From assembly GCA_027405735.1 (NCBI GenBank), contig JAPEHQ010000016.1:1178001-1242000 (forward strand): a stretch of 64,000 nt of DNA, in the 5' to 3' direction. Source of the DNA: Mucor racemosus. Lineage: Eukaryota > Mucoromycota > Mucoromycetes > Mucorales > Mucoraceae. A program made the position numbers and the translations under genes. Each line of letters opens with the position of its first letter. Positions within the stretch are counted from its first letter, which is position 1. Positions 44,601-55,275 of the stretch are shown piece after piece. A model generated the notes under the pieces. The model saw nothing but the letters and a program-made list of their open reading frames with translations. It was not told the origin of the DNA and ran no database searches.

Positions 44601-44770
44601 TCTAGTATCTCTTTTTGATTATCGTCTAATGGTGTTTGTGTCAATATTTTACTATCACTACTAGCATTGCTTGAAACTTCTTTAACAGATGAAGATCCCT
44701 CTAATAAAGTCAACACTTGGTTGTCATTCATAACGTTATTATTGATTGGTTGAATTAAGGTTGCAGCCAT
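41618..44770 (-). CDS. Kin4-like serine/threonine kinase with KA1 domain
   Basis: Exons 44770-44462, 44389-44306, 44225-44141, 44078-43945, 43874-42452 and 42384-41618 give 933 residues. Kinase domain about 80-365: LGVGEFGKVKLG P-loop, VAVKLV Lys107, HRDLK 199-203, DFG 219-221 and an LKB1-type T-loop MSTSCGSPVYAAPE (Thr about 236). The run [20 protein letters not shown] and LYRYIMAHKPKYP match Kin4/Frk1-type kinases, which act in the yeast spindle position checkpoint. A long disordered middle (poly-Ser, poly-Gln, Pro) leads to a C-terminal KA1-like domain (about 790-925; LRVHTGSMNHSALTSKPP, IGGYKLRCTRR), a membrane-phospholipid and autoinhibitory module. Kin1/MARK is the alternative. The start is ATG 44770; an in-frame ATG upstream lies in the leader. 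Confidence 0.85.
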
Positions 44771-46292
44771 TTTAAGTGAGAAAGTTTGTAAAGAAAGAGA
44801 GAAGTGAGAAAACCATGGACCATAAATATTTATATGAAAAAAATATATGTAACTTGACAAATTGGGATTAGTGTTTGTCGATTGCTCTCTATATATTTGC
44901 CTCCTCTTTTTTTTTGTTGCTCGGAATACATTAAAAATTTATGCCCGTTTCTGTAAGAAGAGAAAACGTATAGTGATACAAACAAAACAACAATCCTAAT
45001 ATAGAAACGCCTATCTTCTTTTTGAGTAAACAATTATTACATTTCTGGGTAAATGAATTAACTATGTTGCTTAATTTTTCTTTAGAAATACAGTAAGAGC
45101 ATATTGATATGGCTATAAGAAAGCAATGTCGCTTTATATGAGCTTTTCACATCAGCTACTTTTTACTAAAAGCAGACCCAAGAGCCTTATCAACAGACCA
45201 TCGCTCGTAACTAATTTCTACCTAATTAACAATATTAAATTACACTGTGATGATCTTGAATTTCTTCATTGTATTGCAAAGTACACTTTAAGAAAAACCG
45301 AGATTCCCCTACACCCAAATCGAGACATGGAAGATTGTGTATATACTAATAGATGTTTTTTTTTTTTTTGGATTACAGTCTACCATGGAGACTTTAATCA
45401 CTTTAATCATCATGCAAGTAGCCCTTACTTTATATAACTGCGATTTGATTGCACTGTAGAATTCCCACATAAGCAAAATCGTGTACGTTTATGAATGATC
45501 ATTTACCAGCTCGCATAAAGATGGTATGAGATATACGGAATTGCGGACAAATGAATGCTCTGTGATCAACCAAAATTGTAATCGAGATCAATGATTTTGT
45601 ATCTCTTTCTTTGATCAAGAATCAATATTCGTCTAAAGCAAAAGATATATCACAATGCAGAAACGTTTTAAGAGCATGTGAAAATCATCGCTGATGGGTA
45701 TTCCTGCTGATTGTGTCTTATGAAAAGTGTATTTTAGCTTACTGACGCAATAAAATGTTGAGTTTTTGAATTACATAATCTGTAAAACAGATGACATCCT
45801 GAATTATTAGTCTATCTAAATTTTATTTTTTGCTTGCCAGATTGACATCCGGCGAGACTGATTAATTTGAGCAGCATATATCTGCCTTCACTGAGTATTC
45901 CACTCTTAAGATTTGTTATAAAATTACATTATTGTTGACTAGTAATTCAATTTTTTGATTTGAAAACTAAAGCATGTCAGCTTTTCTGTAACTACTATCA
46001 TAACGAGATGTTACAATACATACTTTAGACAATGTAGAATATGTTTTATTTAGGAGTAATAAACTGCTTGTTTTAGTAGATGTTTTGTGTCTTTCAAAAG
46101 AGACCAAAATAGGGTTTTTTTTACTTTGAAAATTGGATCTTGCACATCTTACTTTTTCAACAAATAACGACAAACTAAAGAAAAAAAAATACAAAATTAT
46201 ATTGGAAAAGTTTAAATTAAATGTAATGCTTCGATTTTTTGAATTGCTATTTGTTGTGAGATAAATAAACCCTTTAAATACTTTCTACTACT
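44771..46292. other. intergenic between kinase and giant inverted repeat
   Basis: AT-rich, with no supported gene. Open frames at 45126-45437 (103 codons) and 45967-46194 (minus) lack motifs. Confidence 0.4.
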
Positions 46293-49200
46293 AAAAAATG
46301 AAAAACTTTGAGGCTTCATATCTCTGCGGAAAATTAAGCAATACTAGCTTTTTGATAATAAAAACTACTTGTTTTAAAGCGCTCTATAACATATTTAAGT
46401 ATGAAAAAATTATGTGTACCTTTTTTTTTTAATTCCATTTTTTTGACATTTTTGTAGTAGATTTAAAATATTCGTTATATTGAGCAGCATTTTTTTTTTA
46501 TATTCATGTCATTAACCTCGTTGAGCTCTACCGAACTCAATTTAGTTCTTTTCAAAATATTAATTTTTCATCGAGATATCCTCAAAAATACGTATAACAG
46601 AATATTTTCATTTCTTGCTTCAAAAATAGACGTGTATACCCTTATCCTGGATTCTGAATTTGAAAAAAATCAATAAAAATTTTGTTTTCTCTGCGAAAAA
46701 TGTAGCTAAAAGGTTTAGCAGTGTTTCGATCGATACATATTTTTTCTGTGCATCATATCAAGTAATTATATTTGAATTATAATTATAAAAAATGATGTGT
46801 ATATTCAAAAAACCTCCAAAAATATAATTGTATTTTACGTAAGATTTAATGTAAAACATTTATTTGAATTTTATTTAGATGGATGCAGAATTCAAAAGTG
46901 TACATAAACTATTTAATAAACTAGTTCATCTTACTTTGTAGTTCATGAGCTATTAAACAATTTTGTTTTTTGAATCATTTTCTGATCGATTTCACAGATC
47001 GATTTTGGCACTCAGCTAACATATACTGTAAGCTGTATTGTGAACTATCATTTCGATTATCTCGGCGAAAAATTAATATTTCTTAGTGAAATAAAAAATA
47101 CAGTGTAGCTTTTGGTTGGATCTGTTATATCAGAAGATGCCATAACAAAAAATACTCTGCTAAAAGATACATTTTATTAATTTACTGCTGATTTCTATTT
47201 ATATATTTGATTTTAATATTTCGTTTATACTGCTAATCGACTCGTTCCTCCATTAGAGTTAACTCACCATCCGTAATTAGCGTATCTATAATAACGGTCC
47301 ATTATTAGTTTATGGTATGCAAAATTATTAAAAGGGATCATCTAATCTCAAATTTATCTGATTCAACTGCTGATGCTAAACTAGTATCAAATTAGTTGTG
47401 TTGACTTGCAATAAAGTAAGGCATTTTATCAAGTACGTTGTTGACGTTCAATGTGTTTCAGTTAAATTAAACAGATAGAGATATGGTTCATGCAGAGATC
47501 TATGAATGTATGAGAGAGCTCAGGTCTATGAACACAAAAAAATGATCCAAATTGTGATGCTTCGTCGACCTGTACAAATTTTTTTTGTGGCGATACCTGG
47601 TGGCTCAAGTGTAATTTAGGCATTTAATTGTCAAATGTATCGAATCAATATGAAGTTGGTTGATTGATATAACTCTAACGGATAATAAATACAATATCAT
47701 TTATTGAATGGGTGAATGTACATGTATAAGCAAAGCTTGCTTTTGAATGAAAGTACTAATTATTCTGATTAACATTGATAGGCTCAAAAAGCAATCATTG
47801 CTACTAAATTGCATAATTTGATATGCAGAAAATACTTGAACCATTTATTTTTTGGCAATGGTACAAATCATCATTCAATATGACTGAACATTAATTAATC
47901 AGAGAAAATACAACTTGTAAAAAACTGATACCCAACAATATACATCAAGGCCAAGATTGATAAAAGATGCATTCATTGTGCAATGGAGATCGCAACATTT
48001 TAATGGATAAAAATTACCGGAACAAGGTGTTGTTGTGTTTGCCTCCTCAGGATTTTTAAAGGGGTTTAAAAGGATACTGCATCAAACTTACTTAGGTGTT
48101 AAATACTCACCATGTGATATTAGCATTATCTGGTTTCATATTTAATTGCTGTATTATTAAGAATCAAGCTTTTCATAGCTTATAACAATGACAATGGGAT
48201 ATTTCTGATTTTAGATTGACATTTATCATAAGGTGGGCTGATGATACATTTGATACTATTGTAGATAAAACCCGTCAATTTGATTTATCTGGTTTGAATG
48301 CAAATACCGAGGAGCCATTTGTCAGTGCTTAAGTTGGTTATGGAAAGCATTGAATAAATTTTCTTGGGACAAAGTGGGTAAAAAGGCGGCAATAGGTTCC
48401 GGCGATAGCTATGTTTATTATGTTTATGTTTATGATATTGGAGAGGTAAGACTAAAACTAAATGTAAATCATCTCTAGCGCATTAATTATGAAGTAAGAC
48501 TATATTATCATCAAATACGCTACCACACAATATTAATAGAATGTATAAAGGTTTGCAGTAATAAGCTTGAATCAAGTGGATACAGTATCATAAATTCTTG
48601 AAAAAATTCTCAAGTATTATAAAATCTCTTATTTTTAAGATTTACAGGGCTTATAAGCGGAATATTAATTTACAAAATTATTTTTGTCCAGATCATCAAT
48701 TTTGACATTTTTTAATTTTTATTTTCTGGTTTTTCAAATCTAGAGTTAATTATACTACCAATTATAAAAAAAAAAATATACACATATGCAGAATTTAGCA
48801 CTCTATTTGCTCAATAAAAAACAACTAACATTTTTATTGCAAAATATTACATGAAAATCCTTTAATCAAAAAACCGTTTTTGGGCCAAAAATGCTAAGTT
48901 TCATTACTTACCATTTAATATTAAGCTTTTATAAAATGCGTAGTAGCTATAGCTACAATTTTCTCTCACAATGTAGTATATTTAAACGTTGATTTTGGTA
49001 TCAAAATTTGATCTTTTTGTTTTTTGATCAAAATCATGAGTGTTGGTAAGGATAAAATGAGTCACCGAAAATGTCCGTTACAAAAACTGAATTTTCAGAC
49101 CGTACGTGGTTAAATATAAGAAAAGTAGAAAAAAAAAACACTTTTTTATTTAAAATTTAGATATACCATCGTATAAGTGACTTAGACGTTCAATCTTGCT

Positions 49201-49692
49201 ATGCTCGGTTACGGCGTCGCTCTAAGGGTTCGCTTTTGCAATTTTTTAATAAATATATGATATGACAGACAATTTTTCTGGTAGAATAATGTACGTTTCT
49301 ATTATAGTAACAGATATTGCCTATTTTACTTCATTTATAGTTCAGGCGCTGTAATACTGCTTTTACATTGACTAAAGTGTGCAATTTAGCAGGGTTTTAA
49401 ATGCGCTAAATAATGTGAAGCCTTGAAAATCCTTTTATACGTGTGTTGTTTCTCTCTTTTTGTTTTTATATTCAATGGATAATATATTCGCCGTTTGATA
49501 AGGCATATCAAATATCAAACTATCGAGCTGGTACTCTTTTCTTTAACTGATTACGCATGCTACTGTAACATAGGGGACTAATAATGTTTTTAATATAGGT
49601 AGCAGTCGTTATATTAGAGACTGATATTTTATTTAACAGCATTTTAGGATCAAATATCATTATTTACTACTGTACTGTTGGACATACAGTAT
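46293..49692 (+). repeat. left arm of the giant inverted repeat
   Basis: Each base i pairs with 100649-i in the right arm. I checked blocks at 46309, 47461, 48041, 48301-48480 and 49599, all in exact register. Differences found: four within the outer 90 bases, one at about 46518 (C versus T), and one extra T in the right arm near 51020 that shifts the pairing by one base inside it. Contains A4 (46293 to about 47100), X (to about 47897) and D2. Confidence 0.9.
48232..48445 (+). pseudogene. dynein intermediate chain-like fragment in left arm
   Basis: Reads TIVDKTRQFDLSGLNANTEE then, after a one-base frame change, LNKFSWDKVGKKAAIGSGDS and VYVYDIGE, followed by a GTAAGA donor-like site. This matches in order the C-terminal WD region of cytoplasmic dynein intermediate chains (VDG-G-DLW-LN-DTE-P ... 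LN--W---G---A-G-S-G-V-VYDVGE). The frame break means it cannot encode the domain. The same segment is in the right arm and, more decayed, at 27661. Confidence 0.6.
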
Positions 49693-50956
49693 CTCTTGAT
49701 TACCAGATCAAATCAAAGACAATGATATTTATATAGTATCTACACAATGAAAAGCTACAACTGGCTACAAACCCACGAAATGTTCCAGAAAAGTGATAAA
49801 ATTTCAAATGGTATAGAAACAAAAAAAAAGGATAATCTAGTAGTGTTTTGCGTAATAATGATACACTACGGCGGACCTGTGCTGCACAAGATGACTTCGT
49901 TGTGCTCAGGTGGGCTGCACACTATAGCCTGAGCTGTTGTGCCCACTGAATATGGTTAAAAATATACTAATATATACATGGGTACAACAAAGAAACTGCA
50001 CACGAGCACAACGCTAAGCCTGTATGTGCAAAATTATAGCTTCTGTCCATATGCATGACATTAATTCCATGTGTGTATAATAGTAGAATTGCCCATGTTT
50101 TACCAAAACTAATAAGAATTAGACAAGAGTAAAAGGTGGAGTTTATTCAATATACAATGTGAGGATATATGTAATAGACGGCAATCTCGGGTAATACAAT
50201 GATGATATGGGTACACCCAGGACTGAGACTATGAAAATAGATATCGGTAATGCCATATATAGATTCTGATATAACAGCCTATAAGCATATCATTATCCCT
50301 ATTTGTGTGTAATAATAAAATCTGATCATGAGCATAATGAACTGATTGTATGGGCACAAATTGGTTTGTACATGAGCATCGTGCCGTTCTCAAAATTCCA
50401 TTGCATTTTTTACTGGACTGGATTTTTAAATTACATTTGTTTTTATTAATATAGATTATAGACAATACTATACAATTTAATACGTTGTTAGTGTAGAGCA
50501 ATACATGCAAGAGCCAATATATATACGATTATCATAATTTGTAAGTATGTTTATAACTATAATGTTTACAGTAACAATGGTTTTTGCTTGGGCATAAACT
50601 TAAATAGCGCTTACTGCTTAAATTTATACCGCAAGACATATCTAAGATCATAAATTTTACTTTATCACACATAAAATTTAAACAAATTAACCTTCTTCTT
50701 TAAACTTACTATTTTAGTTTACGATTGTCAGCTGTAAAAATATTTGTTTTAAAGTATATGTACGCTAGCTACCATCAAAACTATGGTTATAAGGCAAGAC
50801 GTTAGATTGCTCTTTTTTTTTGTGTTTCTATATTATTTGAAATTTTATCACTTTCCTGGAACATTTCGTGGGTTTGTAACTAGTTCTAACTTTTCATTGA
50901 TGATGAGTAGATATCAATATTATTATTGCCTTCGATTTGGTCTGGTAATGAAGAGA
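49693..50956. repeat. central region between the arms
   Basis: Not unique DNA. 49693-49860 and 50780-50956 are still inverse copies of each other but only about 85% alike, and 50300-50956 is an inverse copy of 29480-30110 in D1. Bases 49865-50020 are locally GC-richer with repeated GTGCTC/GCACAAC words, including inverted CGTTGTGCTC (49898-49907) and GAGCACAACG (50004-50013), and the palindrome TGTGCTGCACA near 49879. Confidence 0.7.
50096..50276 (-). mobile_element. probable solo LTR, 181 bp
   Basis: The reverse complement begins TGTTATATCA and ends GGTAAAACA (TG...CA), has an AATAAA signal near its 3' part, and is bordered by GCCCA (50091-50095) and GCCTA (50277-50281), a one-mismatch pair of 5-bp flanks. 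No second copy is visible in the window, so the call is tentative. Confidence 0.4.
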
Positions 50957-53900
50957 TACTGTATGTCCAACAGTACAGTAGTAAATAATGATATTTGATC
51001 CTAAAATGCTGTTAAATAAAAATATCAGTCTCTAATATAACGACTGCTACCTATATTAAAAACATTATTAGTCCCCTATGTTACAGTAGCATGCGTAATC
51101 AGTTAAAGAAAAGAGTACCAGCTCGATAGTTTGATATTTGATATGCCTTATCAAACGGCGAATATATTATCCATTGAATATAAAAACAAAAAGAGAGAAA
51201 CAACACACGTATAAAAGGATTTTCAAGGCTTCACATTATTTAGCGCATTTAAAACCCTGCTAAATTGCACACTTTAGTCAATGTAAAAGCAGTATTACAG
51301 CGCCTGAACTATAAATGAAGTAAAATAGGCAATATCTGTTACTATAATAGAAACGTACATTATTCTACCAGAAAAATTGTCTGTCATATCATATATTTAT
51401 TAAAAAATTGCAAAAGCGAACCCTTAGAGCGACGCCGTAACCGAGCATAGCAAGATTGAACGTCTAAGTCACTTATACGATGGTATATCTAAATTTTAAA
51501 TAAAAAAGTGTTTTTTTTTTCTACTTTTCTTATATTTAACCACGTACGGTCTGAAAATTCAGTTTTTGTAACGGACATTTTCGGTGACTCATTTTATCCT
51601 TACCAACACTCATGATTTTGATCAAAAAACAAAAAGATCAAATTTTGATACCAAAATCAACGTTTAAATATACTACATTGTGAGAGAAAATTGTAGCTAT
51701 AGCTACTACGCATTTTATAAAAGCTTAATATTAAATGGTAAGTAATGAAACTTAGCATTTTTGGCCCAAAAACGGTTTTTTGATTAAAGGATTTTCATGT
51801 AATATTTTGCAATAAAAATGTTAGTTGTTTTTTATTGAGCAAATAGAGTGCTAAATTCTGCATATGTGTATATTTTTTTTTTTATAATTGGTAGTATAAT
51901 TAACTCTAGATTTGAAAAACCAGAAAATAAAAATTAAAAAATGTCAAAATTGATGATCTGGACAAAAATAATTTTGTAAATTAATATTCCGCTTATAAGC
52001 CCTGTAAATCTTAAAAATAAGAGATTTTATAATACTTGAGAATTTTTTCAAGAATTTATGATACTGTATCCACTTGATTCAAGCTTATTACTGCAAACCT
52101 TTATACATTCTATTAATATTGTGTGGTAGCGTATTTGATGATAATATAGTCTTACTTCATAATTAATGCGCTAGAGATGATTTACATTTAGTTTTAGTCT
52201 TACCTCTCCAATATCATAAACATAAACATAATAAACATAGCTATCGCCGGAACCTATTGCCGCCTTTTTACCCACTTTGTCCCAAGAAAATTTATTCAAT
52301 GCTTTCCATAACCAACTTAAGCACTGACAAATGGCTCCTCGGTATTTGCATTCAAACCAGATAAATCAAATTGACGGGTTTTATCTACAATAGTATCAAA
52401 TGTATCATCAGCCCACCTTATGATAAATGTCAATCTAAAATCAGAAATATCCCATTGTCATTGTTATAAGCTATGAAAAGCTTGATTCTTAATAATACAG
52501 CAATTAAATATGAAACCAGATAATGCTAATATCACATGGTGAGTATTTAACACCTAAGTAAGTTTGATGCAGTATCCTTTTAAACCCCTTTAAAAATCCT
52601 GAGGAGGCAAACACAACAACACCTTGTTCCGGTAATTTTTATCCATTAAAATGTTGCGATCTCCATTGCACAATGAATGCATCTTTTATCAATCTTGGCC
52701 TTGATGTATATTGTTGGGTATCAGTTTTTTACAAGTTGTATTTTCTCTGATTAATTAATGTTCAGTCATATTGAATGATGATTTGTACCATTGCCAAAAA
52801 ATAAATGGTTCAAGTATTTTCTGCATATCAAATTATGCAATTTAGTAGCAATGATTGCTTTTTGAGCCTATCAATGTTAATCAGAATAATTAGTACTTTC
52901 ATTCAAAAGCAAGCTTTGCTTATACATGTACATTCACCCATTCAATAAATGATATTGTATTTATTATCCGTTAGAGTTATATCAATCAACCAACTTCATA
53001 TTGATTCGATACATTTGACAATTAAATGCCTAAATTACACTTGAGCCACCAGGTATCGCCACAAAAAAAATTTGTACAGGTCGACGAAGCATCACAATTT
53101 GGATCATTTTTTTGTGTTCATAGACCTGAGCTCTCTCATACATTCATAGATCTCTGCATGAACCATATCTCTATCTGTTTAATTTAACTGAAACACATTG
53201 AACGTCAACAACGTACTTGATAAAATGCCTTACTTTATTGCAAGTCAACACAACTAATTTGATACTAGTTTAGCATCAGCAGTTGAATCAGATAAATTTG
53301 AGATTAGATGATCCCTTTTAATAATTTTGCATACCATAAACTAATAATGGACCGTTATTATAGATACGCTAATTACGGATGGTGAGTTAACTCTAATGGA
53401 GGAACGAGTCGATTAGCAGTATAAACGAAATATTAAAATCAAATATATAAATAGAAATCAGCAGTAAATTAATAAAATGTATCTTTTAGCAGAGTATTTT
53501 TTGTTATGGCATCTTCTGATATAACAGATCCAACCAAAAGCTACACTGTATTTTTTATTTCACTAAGAAATATTAATTTTTCGCCGAGATAATCGAAATG
53601 ATAGTTCACAATACAGCTTACAGTATATGTTAGCTGAGTGCCAAAATCGATCTGTGAAATCGATCAGAAAATGATTCAAAAAACAAAATTGTTTAATAGC
53701 TCATGAACTACAAAGTAAGATGAACTAGTTTATTAAATAGTTTATGTACACTTTTGAATTCTGCATCCATCTAAATAAAATTCAAATAAATGTTTTACAT
53801 TAAATCTTACGTAAAATACAATTATATTTTTGGAGGTTTTTTGAATATACACATCATTTTTTATAATTATAATTCAAATATAATTACTTGATATGATGCA

Positions 53901-54356
53901 CAGAAAAAATATGTATCGATCGAAACACTGCTAAACCTTTTAGCTACATTTTTCGCAGAGAAAACAAAATTTTTATTGATTTTTTTCAAATTCAGAATCC
54001 AGGATAAGGGTATACACGTCTATTTTTGAAGCAAGAAATGAAAATATTCTGTTATACGTATTTTTGAGGATATCTCGATGAAAAATTAATATTTTGAAAA
54101 GAACTAAATTGAGTTCGGTAGAGCTCAACGAGATTAATGACATGAATATAAAAAAAAAATGCTGCTCAATATAACGAATATTTTAAATCTACTACAAAAA
54201 TGTCAAAAAAATGGAATTAAAAAAAAAAGGTACACATAATTTTTTCATACTTAAATATGTTATAGAGCGCTTTAAAACAAGTAATTTTTATTATCAAAAT
54301 GCTAATATTGCTTAATTTTCCGCAGAGATATGAAGCCTCAAAGTTTTTCATTTTTA
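50957..54356 (-). repeat. right arm of the giant inverted repeat
   Basis: Reverse complement of 46293-49692 (see that entry). Contains D3, X and A5. Module A5 continues past the arm to about 54690. Confidence 0.9.
52204..52417 (-). pseudogene. dynein intermediate chain-like fragment in right arm
   Basis: Exact inverse copy of 48232-48445, including the same frame break. Confidence 0.6.
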
Positions 54357-54690
54357 ACAGTGAAATACGTGTAAATATCTGAAACATTAGCACTGAAAAA
54401 GTTATACCAACAGCAAAAAATAGGATATTTCTAGATACTTGTTTTTGGATTAAAGCTGGATATCTCAAGTATATCCACGTATAATTTTTCTTATTGTTAT
54501 TCAGTCAAAAAAAAAGTTGAGCAAGAATTACAAGTCGTCGGTCCTATTTCAATATATACATATAAAGTGACAGTAAATTCCACATGTTTCGTTTCTTTTG
54601 CAAAATAAGAAGTATTTACAGGAATAAATAGCGTGATACGACCAATTGATATATATTATGTAGCATTTAAAGCTATTTCTGATATACAAC

Positions 54691-55275
54691 AATCAATTTG
54701 TTACTACTCCTGTCAAGGTGTGAGTACCAATATCCTGCGAAATGCCCATTTAAAATAGTATGTAGTTTATGTATGGATTAGTTGCAATAAACGGTTGTAG
54801 TTCTTTATCTAATTGATTTGCATAATTTACTTCTTGTCTTTTCAATGCAATAAAAATTTCTTTGAAGCAAGCATAGATCTTCGGGAGCTTTTGCATATAC
54901 TGTATATATGACATTCAACCAAAAAGCAGAACTGTCCTACATTCTTGTTTATTATTCGTATTACCATTGTGCTACATTCGATTCGATATGTAGAAAATCA
55001 TGACACATACACTATACATTTCATCAATTAATAATCAGCTTGAATGCAGTAAAACTAACTTTCAAAGAAAAGTGATTTAAATCAACTTTAATTTTCAGAA
55101 TGTATCAGTATTACAGGCAAAAAAGGCTTTGTTGTATTTGTTTAAAAATGCACGTATCACCTGGTGACGAAATATTTGATATTTGTAGTACCTGAAAGAA
55201 AAAGAAAAAGAAAGAAAAAAGTTAAATTTTTCTCCCTCTTGCTATTCCTTTCTTTGCTTTACTCGACTAAATAGC
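54691..55275. other. intergenic, FAB1 upstream region
   Basis: No gene. A GAAAGAAAAAGAAAAAG purine stretch and a TCTCCCTCTTGC pyrimidine stretch precede the start codon. Confidence 0.4.

Larger units (their letters stand above)
46293..54690. repeat. giant palindromic repeat element, copy P2
   Basis: Module order A (minus) - X - D (plus) - centre - D (minus) - X (minus) - A (plus). The two arms are nearly perfect reverse complements for 3.4 kb. The right outer end extends further into module A (to about 54690, with a small insertion near 54535-54615) than the left, which stops at 46293. No protein-coding gene is seen anywhere in it. Confidence 0.85.

Noticed and set aside
45126..45437. 103-codon plus-strand open frame
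   Set aside because: No motif, no splice partner, AT-driven composition.
46293..54690. Palindrome as a plain assembly artefact (inverted read-through)
   Set aside because: A missed-adapter read would give symmetric arms with a trivial centre. Here the inner flanks are diverged copies, the outer ends are unequal, and a differently decayed copy exists at 25-32 kb. Not fully excluded without long reads.
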